From assembly GCA_016712345.1 (NCBI GenBank), contig JADJRH010000001.1:1922001-1986000 (forward strand): DNA of 64,000 bases, in the 5' to 3' direction. Shown piece after piece: positions 16,096 to 24,470 of this stretch (the first letter of the stretch is position 1; each line of letters begins with the position of its first letter). Origin of the DNA: Polyangiaceae bacterium (lineage in GTDB: Bacteria > Myxococcota_A > Polyangia > Polyangiales > Polyangiaceae). A program made the position numbers and the translations under genes. The notes under the pieces are model-generated. The model was not told where the DNA came from and ran no database searches. It saw nothing but the letters and a program-made list of their open reading frames with translations.

Positions 16096-17955
16096 CTAAT
16101 TAAGCATAGACGGATCGATGGGGCCGCCTTGGATCGACGGCACTTCGGCCACAGGCACGGCCGGCGAAGGCGTGGAGAGCGGCCCTTGCAGCGACATGCG
16201 AAGTTGCTGGAGGCGAGCCATGATGCCGTCGAGTTGATCGCGTTTGTGATCACACTCTTTCACGCCGGCTTCGAGCGCGGGCACCTGTTCTGAGCGCTCA
16301 CCGCGCGCCGCGCGCAGCACTTCAATCACTTCACGGTGCAGCTCCTGGCCGGCCGTAACAACCCATTGATCGAGACGCGCCGCAAACTCGCTGATCATTT
16401 CATCGAGCTTGGGCCCAATGCGATCGGCCGCTTCCCGAATGGCTTTTGGAGCCATCTCTTTGGCTTTTTCGCGCGCTTCTTTTTCAAACTTTGATTTGGC
16501 GAAAACAGCAAGCACCGGCGATGCGGCGAGAAGCACTCCGCCCACGAGTGGATTGGTGAAAACAAGACCCAAACCGCCGGCAAACAGGGCGAAAATGCCA
16601 ACGTCGTATTTAAACCTGTCGACCGTTACTTCAGGTGTACGCAAATCGCCGCCGAGCGTGTCCCCCACGCGTTTGGCCACGTCGTGAGCGTCGTCGCGCA
16701 CAAGCGCGATTGTTTTTTCGGCCAATTGTTCAAGAGCCGCAGCGATCTCACGCGTTTCTTCCTGCGCCCATTCGGCAAACGTTTTTTGCAAAAACGCCCC
16801 CAAATGAAGCTTGAGATCGCGCGTGGAAGACTCTTCGATCACCTTGGGGAGTTTGCCTGTCACGTCGTCGACGAAATGATCGAGGTCGCGTTTCACCCAC
16901 GCTTTAATGGCTGCGATCTCTTCTCGAATGGCGGAACGCCGCTCTTCGATTGTGCGGTGTTGACCCGCGAGATCTTTTTCAAGCGCCTCGATCCGCCGCG
17001 TGAGTTCTTCACTCGACATGGCGAGCGCGCGCCGTCGCGCATCAATCCCGCGGCGCAACAAATCGGCCGCGTCAACACCTTCACCGAGGGCGTTGTCGAG
17101 AAGAATACGGCCGCGTTCCTCCGCCAAAAAGCGCGTGAGATGATCGAGCAACTCGGGCATGCCGCTCGCTTCGCGATTGCCTTCGAGCGCGCGCTCGGCC
17201 GACACCGGAAACACCATGGGATTTTTAACGAGTTTTGAAAGCTCGTTGCGGATGTACGCAAGCGCTTCTGCGCGCTCTTCGTCGCTCCAAATGTCGCATT
17301 TGGTGACGACGAAAATGATTTTGTCGCGCGATTGACCGAGGAGTTTGTCGGTGAGAAAAACGCGTTCGCTTTCTTTGAGCGGCTGCCCCGCATCGAGCAA
17401 AAAGAGCACCGCGTCCGACTTGGGAATGTAGCTGTACGTGATATCGGCGCGCTGAAGCGACAGGTCGTTTACGCCTGGTGTGTCGACAAGCACAATGCGC
17501 TCGCGAAGCAGTTCGGCGGGAAAGCCGACTTCGAGATATTTCACGTCGTCGCCCGCGCCGTCGGCCGAATGTTCGCCGCCGAGAAGCGACGCTCGATCAC
17601 CGCCGACAGCAAATTGTTTGATGCGGTCAAACGGCACGTCGTGGCGTTTTCCAGATTCAAAAACAACGTGCGCGCGCGGCGTTTCAGAATGCTCCAAGTG
17701 ATGGATCACCGCCGTTGTAGGCGTGACCCCAACGGGCAAGATCCCGTTGCCGAGCAGCGAGTTTACGAACGTTGTTTTTCCGTGATTGAACTCGCCCACG
17801 ACCACGAGGTGAAACCGATCGGCCGAGAGCTTCTGCACCAGATCGGCATCAATCCGGTGAGCAAGCGATTTGGCGCCAATTGATTCTGCGCTTTGTTGCA
17901 AATCGCTGAGCGCGGCGATCACTTCGTCTCTGCGGGTGTGGAATGTTTCGAGCAT
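16096..17955 (-). CDS. Bacterial dynamin-like GTPase (619 aa)
   Basis: Membrane-remodelling large GTPase of the bacterial dynamin-like family. The GTPase domain begins at about residue 45: P-loop GEFNHGKT (Gly54-Thr61), switch Thr in PTTA, DTPGVNDLS and TKCDIWS. Long helical stalk segments follow (RRIEALEKDLAGQHRTIEER), and a hydrophobic hairpin in the C-terminal third (IFALFAGGLGLVF...VLLAASPVLAVFA) would act as the membrane paddle. Length fits the family. It likely acts at the inner face of the cytoplasmic membrane. It precedes no partner dynamin gene, though such proteins often work in pairs. The M48 protease gene on the same strand ends 69 bp upstream of its start. Confidence 0.88.
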   Translation of the reverse strand: MLETFHTRRDEVIAALSDLQQSAESIGAKSLAHRIDADLVQKLSADRFHLVVVGEFNHGKTTFVNSLLGNGILPVGVTPTTAVIHHLEHSETPRAHVVFESGKRHDVPFDRIKQFAVGGDRASLLGGEHSADGAGDDVKYLEVGFPAELLRERIVLVDTPGVNDLSLQRADITYSYIPKSDAVLFLLDAGQPLKESERVFLTDKLLGQSRDKIIFVVTKCDIWSDEERAEALAYIRNELSKLVKNPMVFPVSAERALEGNREASGMPELLDHLTRFLAEERGRILLDNALGEGVDAADLLRRGIDARRRALAMSSEELTRRIEALEKDLAGQHRTIEERRSAIREEIAAIKAWVKRDLDHFVDDVTGKLPKVIEESSTRDLKLHLGAFLQKTFAEWAQEETREIAAALEQLAEKTIALVRDDAHDVAKRVGDTLGGDLRTPEVTVDRFKYDVGIFALFAGGLGLVFTNPLVGGVLLAASPVLAVFAKSKFEKEAREKAKEMAPKAIREAADRIGPKLDEMISEFAARLDQWVVTAGQELHREVIEVLRAARGERSEQVPALEAGVKECDHKRDQLDGIMARLQQLRMSLQGPLSTPSPAVPVAEVPSIQGGPIDPSMLN

Positions 17956-18024
17956 CGCTTTTGAATCCTATCTTGAGACGGCGTTCTGGAAACCGGGCCC
18001 ATTCATCGGGCCGTTAAAATGTCC

Positions 18025-18918
18025 TCAACCCCAGACTTTGATGATCTCGTGAACTTTTTGATCGACGGCTTCCATAGAGTCGCCCGAGTCTGAAAGGCCC
18101 ACGTGTCTGCGGTACAAGGCGCTGTCGGCAAAAGCGCGCAGGGCGAGCACACGTTTGGGGAGCCACGGATGGGTGGCTGTCAACTCGGCAAATCGGCCGA
18201 TTCCGTCGCCCCCTTCGCGGTTTTGATCGAGAAACGCTTCGATGTTGAGTTCGTCGTAGAGGCGTTTGGATCCGAGCGCCAACTTGGCGAGGGCGCGCGT
18301 TGGATTTTCAACATTGCCGGCGCACAACATTCCCGCGCGATCGCAGGTGATTTCAGCGCGGCGCGACCACCCGACAAGCGCGAGCATGGCCGGTTGAACA
18401 ATCCACTTGGCGTAGCGGGCGGCAATGTTGGTGAGGTGATGAAGCGCCGTAAGGTACACAACGTGATTGTTATGAATGTGGCCACATTCGTGCCCGATCA
18501 CGCTGATGAGTTCGTCATCTGTCATGTGATCGATAAGCGCCGAATGCACCATGATGAACGAGTCTTCGTTGGTGCCGTACGTGGCCGCGTTGATGACCGG
18601 ACTGTTCACGATGTAGAGCGTGGGCTTCGCGATCCCAAGCGTTTCGGCGCAACTTGCGACCATGGAGTCGAGCTTGGGAAACTGCTTTTTGCTCACCTTC
18701 ACGGCGTGGCCCAAAAGCTCATTTTTGCCCACCGTTTGAAACATTCGAACCGCGGCGGACACCACGAGTTCAAGCGCTTTTGCCTTTTCAAAGGCCGCGC
18801 GCGTGCGCTTGTCCGAAACGTACGCGTACGATGCGCCGGCTCCTTCTTTGCCACCGGCGCGGCGTTCGTTTCGTTGTTCGATGAATCCCTGAAAGTTGAG
18901 TGCGGGAACGCGAGCCAT
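18025..18918 (-). CDS. M48 family metalloprotease (297 aa)
   Basis: Zinc-dependent peptidase. The HExxH motif is HECGH (His143, Glu144, His147) in ELISVIGHECGHIHNNH; the third ligand is the Glu of RRAEITCDRAG. Segments before it (TLYIVNSPVINAATYG, FIMVHSALIDHM) match the M48 fold. There is weak hydrophobic character around YAKWIVQPAMLALVGW but no clear signal peptide, so the protein may be cytoplasmic or peripherally membrane-bound. It differs from HtpX in lacking the N-terminal pair of membrane helices. The phosphatase gene upstream on the same strand ends 76 bp away. Confidence 0.88.
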   Translation of the reverse strand: MARVPALNFQGFIEQRNERRAGGKEGAGASYAYVSDKRTRAAFEKAKALELVVSAAVRMFQTVGKNELLGHAVKVSKKQFPKLDSMVASCAETLGIAKPTLYIVNSPVINAATYGTNEDSFIMVHSALIDHMTDDELISVIGHECGHIHNNHVVYLTALHHLTNIAARYAKWIVQPAMLALVGWSRRAEITCDRAGMLCAGNVENPTRALAKLALGSKRLYDELNIEAFLDQNREGGDGIGRFAELTATHPWLPKRVLALRAFADSALYRRHVGLSDSGDSMEAVDQKVHEIIKVWG

Positions 18919-18994
18919 CGGGGGGTAACCGTAGCGACCGAATTTGGCTCACGCAACGTGACGGCGCGTGAAGAAAGGCAAAGACGCCTCGCGA

Positions 18995-19819
18995 CTACGG
19001 CAGGAGCTTTTTTTCGCCGCGCAGGATCGTTTGAACAAGCGCGTCGTGGATTTTCCCGTTCGATGCGCAGATGTACCCCGCGTGGTAGCGAATGGGCCCA
19101 CCGTCGATCGCCGTGACTTTGCCTCCGGCGGCGAGCACCAGCGCCGATGCCGCGCACACGTCCCATGTGTGAAGGCGTCGCTCCCAAAACCCGTCGTACG
19201 TGCCGTCGCCCACGAAACACAGGTCAATGGCTGCGGCACCGCAGCGACGCACGGCTTGGGCTGTGCGCTTCACCTCAAAAAACGAAGCGAAGTTGTTGTC
19301 GGGCGAAACCTCGCGATTACCGGGAAATCCCGTACCGAGCATGGCCTGCTGAAAGTTGTCCACCTGGCTCACGGCGCACGGCATTTCGTTGCGAAGCGCT
19401 TCACCCGAACCACTCGGCGTTCGAAAAGAGCGCCAAACGAAGGACATGACCGGAGCGATCACCGTCCCGGCAATCGGTTCGTCGTTGTACATCAGGCCCA
19501 CCGCGACAGCGAAAAACGGGTGGCCGTGCACAAAGTTGGTGGTGCCGTCGAGCGGGTCGACATACCAAACCAACCCCTGCGGGCGTGCTGTGCCGCCGGT
19601 TTCTTCACCCACCACCGGGATTTCAGGTGTGAGCGCGGCGAGCCTTGTTTTCACGAGTTCTTCGGACCGCCGATCAAACTCGGTCACAAGATCCGCGCGG
19701 CTCTTTTCATCGGCGCGCGGCCGAGAACGGTACCCTTGCATGAGTACACCCGCCGCCTCTTGAGCAACGGTTTTTGAGACAAGGGAGAGTTCGCGAACTT
19801 CACTCAGCACAACGGTCAT
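18995..19819 (-). CDS. Inositol monophosphatase family protein (274 aa)
   Basis: Mg2+-dependent, Li+-sensitive phosphatase family that removes phosphate from inositol phosphates and related sugar or nucleotide phosphates. The metal sites are visible: GEE at residues 71-73, DPLDGTTNF with Asp88 and Asp91, and the later HTWDVCAASALVLAAGG. Length is typical for SuhB/CysQ-like enzymes. SuhB is the likeliest relative but the substrate is not decided by these motifs. Its ATG overlaps the mpl stop by four bases (19816-19819), so it is translated together with the cell-wall recycling ligase. Confidence 0.88.
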   Translation of the reverse strand: MTVVLSEVRELSLVSKTVAQEAAGVLMQGYRSRPRADEKSRADLVTEFDRRSEELVKTRLAALTPEIPVVGEETGGTARPQGLVWYVDPLDGTTNFVHGHPFFAVAVGLMYNDEPIAGTVIAPVMSFVWRSFRTPSGSGEALRNEMPCAVSQVDNFQQAMLGTGFPGNREVSPDNNFASFFEVKRTAQAVRRCGAAAIDLCFVGDGTYDGFWERRLHTWDVCAASALVLAAGGKVTAIDGGPIRYHAGYICASNGKIHDALVQTILRGEKKLLP

Positions 19820-21301
19820 AACGCTCGTGTATGGGGCAAAGTGGTTCGCTCGGACAAGGCCTTGTTGAGCTTTTGGTAGATCCCGCCGAACGCGCCGTTG
19901 GAAAGCACAAGCACCGTGTCGCCCGGTTTCGCCTCGGTTTCGACGGTGTACACAATTTCATCGATCGACCGCGCCGCGAGCGCTCGGCTGCCCTGCGCCT
20001 CGATCGCCGCGGCGATCTTTGATGTATCGAGCTTTTCCGAGTCCGCAATTTCGGGCCGGCCCACCGGCGCCAAAATCACCCGATCCGCGCCCGCAAATGC
20101 GCCCTCGTATTCTTTTTGGTGAAGCGCCCGGCACGCCGTGGCGCTGCGCGGTTCAAAAATAGCCCAAAGTGTACCTTTGGAATGTTTGCGCCGAATGGCC
20201 GCGATTGTTTCGAGAACCGCGGTTGGATGATGCGCAAAGTCGTCGTACACCCGCACGCCGTCCACTTCGAAAAGCAGATCCTGCCTGCGCCGAACGCCTG
20301 AAAAACGCGGCAACGCCTCGATCACCTGGCTGAGTTTCACCCCAAAACCCTGCGCGATGGCACCGATCGCCGCGATCGCGTTTTTCACGTTGTGATGACC
20401 CGGAACGGCCAACGCCGCGCGCCCTGCGTACACACCGCCTGCGTACACATCAAACGACTGCCCCGATTCATCTTCCTGCGCGGGCGCTGCAAGCCAATGA
20501 GGCGGCATCCCGTGCGTTTCTTCACCTTGAAGGGCAAACCAAGCCACTTCGGCGCGCGCGTGTTTCACCACCTCCACAACGCGCCTGTCGGCCGCGTTTG
20601 CCACAATCAACCCCGACGCCGGAATCCGCTCCACAAAGCCTCGAAACGCCGCCAAATACGACTCTTCGTCCGGGTAGATATCGATGTGATCGTGTTCAAT
20701 CGACGTCACGATCGCGACCTCGGGTTTGTAGTGCCAAAACTTGGGCGTCTTCTCAAAAAACGCGGTGTCGTATTCATCCCCTTCAATCACAAATGGCGTC
20801 CGGCGCTGCGACGTGCCCTCTTGATTCACAAGGCCGAGCCGTTTTTCACGCCCTGCAAGCCGAAAACTCTCGGGGAAGTTTTGGGCAAACCACCGATTAA
20901 AAGCCCGGATCGCGCCCCACAGCATGAAGCAAATACGCCGCGAGCGCGCTCGTTGTGGTTTTGCCATGTGTACCCGCAACCACCAGCGGCGATGTGCTCG
21001 GCAGCATGTGATCCGCAAGCGCGTGCGCCATGGTTGTGACCCGCATTCCGCGATCACGCGCCGCCTTCGCCTCGGGATTTGTGGGCCGACACACATTGCC
21101 GATCACCACCAAGTCCGGCTCGGGATCGAGATGCTCGGGCGTAAACCCCTCTAAACAGCGCACACCCCACGCATTGAGCGCCGGCCCCATCGGCGGATAA
21201 AACGCGGTATCGGAGCCCGAAACCTCGTGCCCGGCAGCCTTAAAAAGCCCTGCGAGGGCCCCCATTCCAGTGCCGGCGATCGCCACGAAATGAACGCGCA
21301 T
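19816..21301 (-). pseudogene. mpl: Murein peptide ligase Mpl, interrupted by frameshift near 20,890-20,905
   Basis: Mpl rejoins UDP-MurNAc with the recycled tripeptide L-Ala-gamma-D-Glu-meso-DAP. The N-terminal part (start 21301) has FVAIAGTGMGALAGLFKAAG and the ATP loop VVAGTHGKTTTSALAAYLL, then stops after VGRDPGF. The rest is intact in another frame: FVIEGDEYDTAFFEKTPKFW, VTSIEHDHIDIYPDE, VPGHHNVKNAIAAI and VYDDFAHHPTAV. Adding one T to the TTTT run and one A to the AAAA run about a dozen bases later restores the expected continuation FLIGGLPKNFPESFR. Two losses in nearby homopolymers could be sequencing error or real inactivation. The downstream phosphatase gene overlaps its stop by four bases. 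Confidence 0.85.
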
Positions 21302-21355
21302 CCACCGCTTTTCCCAGAGAGCGCCGCGCGTCGCAAATTTCTTGGAGAGTCCGCG

Positions 21356-22366
21356 TCAGGGTTCGAGCGCCGCCGGCAAACGCCCTGGGATTTGCACGAT
21401 GATCCGCGTCAGCACGTTATGCGTTGTTGAGTAGGTCACGAGCAGACCAAACTCAGGCAACTCCCAGGCTGCAGTTCCCGCGTACGCACCGTCGCTGCGA
21501 TCGAGGGGCGGCACTCCGACTTTGCGAAACAACGCCTCAGGGCTGTCATCCCACGCAAGTTCAAACGGCAGCTCTCCCACCCACGCCACGGCATTGTGCA
21601 TGCGCTCGCGAAACAGGTGGACGGAGAGCAGGCGCATTTCGTTGCTTTTCGCCGCTGTGTCGATCTCCGAAGCGGGAGCAAATCGCAGTTCAACTCCGTG
21701 GCGATGCCGAAGATCCACTGTGTCGCTTCGCGAAGTCACTGCGTGGAGAAGCCTCGGAACGTCGGCGAATGACCACACTTCGCGAAGTTTTTCTGAGGTG
21801 CTCGCCGCCCCGAGACAGCCGAGGATCTCGCGAAAAGGTGGCAGGGCCACGTCCGTCGGGCGAGTAGGCCACGGCGCATCCTCAATGGAACAGAACACGC
21901 ATGCGACGGCGGCGTCACCCTCTGTGTACGCAACCACCAATGTGTACTCATCGAGCACCCAACAATCGGAGACGTAGCTGCGGCGCCGGTGCTCCCAAGC
22001 GGCCATCTTCCGACGCACATCCGCGCGATTGTCATTGAAGGTGATGCCCATCGGCAGCGCGCCCTGAAAGGTCCGGCCGCCTGTCGCTCGATCTTCCGGG
22101 TAAAAGTACACCTGATGAAGCACGAGCGGCTTTAGACCCCACGTCCCTTGAGGCGCCGCCTCGCGATATCGCTTGTCGATGAAGCCCAGCTCCAAGCCAA
22201 ACCGTTTCATCGTGACCCACGCGGTCCACTGCTCCGCCGCGCGATCGATTTCCGGTTCGCGGTAATGTCTGAAGATCTGCGAAATCGCGGGATCCGCCTT
22301 CAATTCATCAAGCTCGCGGCCAAGCATCGGCAAAAGCTTTTGGATCGTTAGCAAGCTGGGATCCAT
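21356..22366 (-). CDS. Hypothetical protein at the end of the T6SS effector module (336 aa)
   Basis: I do not recognise a family. It is a soluble-looking protein with no signal peptide, with tracts such as YFYPEDRATGGRTFQG, YVSDCWVLDEYTLVVAY and WELPEFGLLVTYSTTHNVLT that suggest a beta-rich domain repeated or extended. It begins four bases after the stop of the preceding 166-residue gene and is the last of five tightly packed minus-strand genes. By position it may be an immunity or accessory protein for the toxin encoded at 22884-24101; that is inference from gene order only. Confidence 0.6.
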   Translation of the reverse strand: MDPSLLTIQKLLPMLGRELDELKADPAISQIFRHYREPEIDRAAEQWTAWVTMKRFGLELGFIDKRYREAAPQGTWGLKPLVLHQVYFYPEDRATGGRTFQGALPMGITFNDNRADVRRKMAAWEHRRRSYVSDCWVLDEYTLVVAYTEGDAAVACVFCSIEDAPWPTRPTDVALPPFREILGCLGAASTSEKLREVWSFADVPRLLHAVTSRSDTVDLRHRHGVELRFAPASEIDTAAKSNEMRLLSVHLFRERMHNAVAWVGELPFELAWDDSPEALFRKVGVPPLDRSDGAYAGTAAWELPEFGLLVTYSTTHNVLTRIIVQIPGRLPAALEP

Positions 22367-22370
22367 GCGC

Positions 22371-22871
22371 TTATGCCTCGCGTGAAGGATGCGGGATCAT
22401 CACCGCCAGCTGGCGGATCGACTTTCCGTCTTCCGAGTAGTGGATCACGAGATCAGTCTTGTGCGCGTTCCAAACGCCCGCGTCGTAGAACCAGTGATCT
22501 CGAACCACCTTGCGACCGCGATTGGCTGTTTTGCTCGGCTTGCCCAGGATCTTGCGCACGTCCGCGGGCCCCATTGAAAATGTGAGGCTTCGCACCAAAT
22601 CGCCTGCATAGGGCCGCAATTCAGGGCTGGATGCATAGGCGGGCCCGTAAACAACAACGCCGCTCAGAAACAAATCCAAGCTGTCTTCACCGAAGTAAGC
22701 GGACCGTCTGTCGAAAAGAAACTCGATCCCCAGCGCATCCACTCGCTCCTGCGCAAACGAAAGCGCGTCGTCCGGCTCCAGCGGGCAGCGGCAGGGAATC
22801 GCGAGCAGAAACGCCTCCAGCCGGGGGTTGGTGGTGCTCTCGCCGAGATGCGCGATGGCTTGTTTCAACAT
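22371..22871 (-). CDS. Candidate immunity protein next to the toxin gene (166 aa)
   Basis: Small acidic protein starting at the ATG at 22871, twelve bases after the toxin stop. Visible traits: LGIEFLFDRRSAYFGEDSLD, then SMGPADVRKILGKPSKT, DHWFYDAGVWNAHKTDLVIHY and LAVMIPHP. The part from MGPADVRKILG to the Tyr of VIHY reads like the compact alpha/beta domain found in several polymorphic-toxin immunity proteins (inference). The gene immediately after a toxin is normally its immunity factor, which makes this the first candidate. Confidence 0.6.
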   Translation of the reverse strand: MLKQAIAHLGESTTNPRLEAFLLAIPCRCPLEPDDALSFAQERVDALGIEFLFDRRSAYFGEDSLDLFLSGVVVYGPAYASSPELRPYAGDLVRSLTFSMGPADVRKILGKPSKTANRGRKVVRDHWFYDAGVWNAHKTDLVIHYSEDGKSIRQLAVMIPHPSREA

Positions 22872-22883
22872 GGGTTTAACCTG

Positions 22884-24101
22884 TCAGCCCCCGATCACTT
22901 CGCGCAGAAACTCATCGTAGTGGTCCTTGTTGTCGATGAAAGCTTTGGTGAGTTTCTTAGCGAACTTCTTGTACTTTTCGAAGCACCGAGGATCCGTATT
23001 TCTCAGCTCGCCGAGCATCTTATTCAGATCGCGCACAGCCGCCTTCCGAAGGTCTGCGGCGTCGGGAGCGATCAAGGGTTTTCCGCGCTGGCCGTAGGTA
23101 TCACTCACCTTTTGATGAGCGGACTTTGGAATGGCGATCGCATCGGCGAGGTTGGTGATATCCGCGGCCATCTCTTTGGTGAACGGGATACCTTTTTGGG
23201 CGGCCAGCTGTTTCGCCCGCTCGATCAACGAGGCCTTCGACGGGACGTGATCGCGGTCAAACTGGTTGTCACCCGACGATTTTTTCAGATCGTCATAAGA
23301 ACCGTTGTCGCCGCACTTGAGCTTTTTGGCCCTCTTCACCTGCGCGTTGTTCGCGCCCGCTTCATCCGCCTGTTTGGCTCCTGCATCACTCTGCTTCGCG
23401 GCGGCCGATGCTTCCTCGGTTCGTTTCGCCGCGGCAGCAGCTTCCTCGGCTCGTTTCGCCGCAGCGGCAGCTTCCTCGGCTCGTTTCGCCGCAGCAGCAG
23501 CTTCCTCGGCTCGTTTCGCCACAGCAGCAGCCTCGTCGGCAAGGCCGATCCCGCGCCGCGCGAACTTCGCGCCGGTGCCAAACCAACCCGCAAACGGGAT
23601 CGCCGACGCCAGCGACAGCCCCGCTCCCACGTAGTCTCCGCGCAGCGCGCTGATCCCCGCATTCGTGAGATCCGCAATCTCTCCGGCACCGGGGATGAGG
23701 CCCACAACGTCGAGTCCGATTTGAACCCCATCCAGCACTTTCGTGCCGAGCGATGCCTCTCCGGGTGTTTCCGCAGCAACGGGCGGATTGGCCTCTTCCG
23801 CGCTGACTTCCGCGGCGGGCGTCTCTCCCACAACGCGGCCGACCGTGTTGCCGTTACCATTGCCTTCGCCTTCGCCCTCAGGAGGCTTCAGCTCAGGCAT
23901 GTTCAGCTCCGGGTGCGCCTGCCGAAACTCCTCGTATTCTTCGTACGTTAATTCATTTAATTCCAGTGGGTTACCCTGAGGATCCCAATGGCGCATCCAG
24001 ACCCCTTCGGAGACTCTGGAATGGTTGAACGTGATCGTTCCGCCGTTCGCCAACGAGCGTTGGAACGGGGCTACGATCGTTAAAGTGAGGGGTTCCGCCA
24101 C
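22884..24101 (-). CDS. Polymorphic toxin with pre-toxin region and HNH-like C-terminal nuclease (405 aa)
   Basis: Probable T6SS-delivered effector. The GTG at 24101 lies eight bases after the PAAR-like gene. After an N-terminal segment and an acidic linker comes a pre-toxin-type hydrophobic region, GLIPGAGEIADLTNAGI and SLASAIPFAGWFGTGAKF. Four ten-residue repeats (AEEAAAAAKR type, DNA 23410-23529) form a helical spacer. The C-terminal domain has FDRDHVPSK near residue 284 and IPKSAHQKVSDTYG near 329, resembling His-Me finger (HNH/endonuclease VII-like) nucleases; catalytic assignment is inference. No signal peptide. Two small genes behind it are the likely immunity functions. Confidence 0.72.
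   Translation of the reverse strand: MAEPLTLTIVAPFQRSLANGGTITFNHSRVSEGVWMRHWDPQGNPLELNELTYEEYEEFRQAHPELNMPELKPPEGEGEGNGNGNTVGRVVGETPAAEVSAEEANPPVAAETPGEASLGTKVLDGVQIGLDVVGLIPGAGEIADLTNAGISALRGDYVGAGLSLASAIPFAGWFGTGAKFARRGIGLADEAAAVAKRAEEAAAAAKRAEEAAAAAKRAEEAAAAAKRTEEASAAAKQSDAGAKQADEAGANNAQVKRAKKLKCGDNGSYDDLKKSSGDNQFDRDHVPSKASLIERAKQLAAQKGIPFTKEMAADITNLADAIAIPKSAHQKVSDTYGQRGKPLIAPDAADLRKAAVRDLNKMLGELRNTDPRCFEKYKKFAKKLTKAFIDNKDHYDEFLREVIGG
23410..23529 (-). repeat. 30-bp tandem repeat inside the toxin gene (4 units)
   Basis: Units start at 23410, 23440, 23470 and 23500 with GCTTCCTCGG-TCGTTTCGCC and a GCAGCAGCA-type tail. Each unit encodes ten residues, so unit number can change without breaking the frame. 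The peptide is a uniform alpha-helical spacer between the pre-toxin part and the toxin domain. Confidence 0.8.
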
Positions 24102-24109
24102 GAATTGCC

Positions 24110-24466
24110 CTACTTCCCGTTCATCCAGAACAGGTCATCGTGGCGCACAAGAAGCTTGCCCTCTGCGTACACATTCTTCGAGTGCTCGTCGGGATGACAT
24201 TTGCCCTCCACCGTGCCGCTCTGAATGCCCAGCGCAGAACCGGCCGCGTCCCCGGTGGTTTGCGGCACATAACTTCGTGCGTACACAACGACGGGGTAGC
24301 CGTTCGCGCGTACACTCTTCGCAACCTCGGCGGTGTCCTCCAGCTTCGCAACCACCTGATACGGCACCGGCGGAGTGGAGCTGCCCATCGGTGTTTTGCA
24401 GACGTCGGGCGCAAGACAGACAACTTTCCACCCCGATTCTTTGCGCGCGGTGACTTGCTTCGGCAT
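24110..24466 (-). CDS. PAAR-like DUF4150 protein (118 aa)
   Basis: Small PAAR-like protein of the DUF4150 group, which caps the VgrG spike of type VI secretion systems and couples an effector to it. Visible features: an N-terminal segment running into APDVCKTPMGSSTPPVPYQV, the middle segment VVVYARSYVPQTTGDAAGS, and a C-terminal EGKLLVRHDDLFWMN matching the family's closing region. No secretion signal. It lies four bases after the DUF2169 gene and directly before the toxin gene, the usual order for an adaptor, tip and effector set. No T6SS structural genes occur in this window, so the apparatus must be encoded elsewhere. Confidence 0.82.
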   Translation of the reverse strand: MPKQVTARKESGWKVVCLAPDVCKTPMGSSTPPVPYQVVAKLEDTAEVAKSVRANGYPVVVYARSYVPQTTGDAAGSALGIQSGTVEGKCHPDEHSKNVYAEGKLLVRHDDLFWMNGK

Positions 24467-24470
24467 GCCG

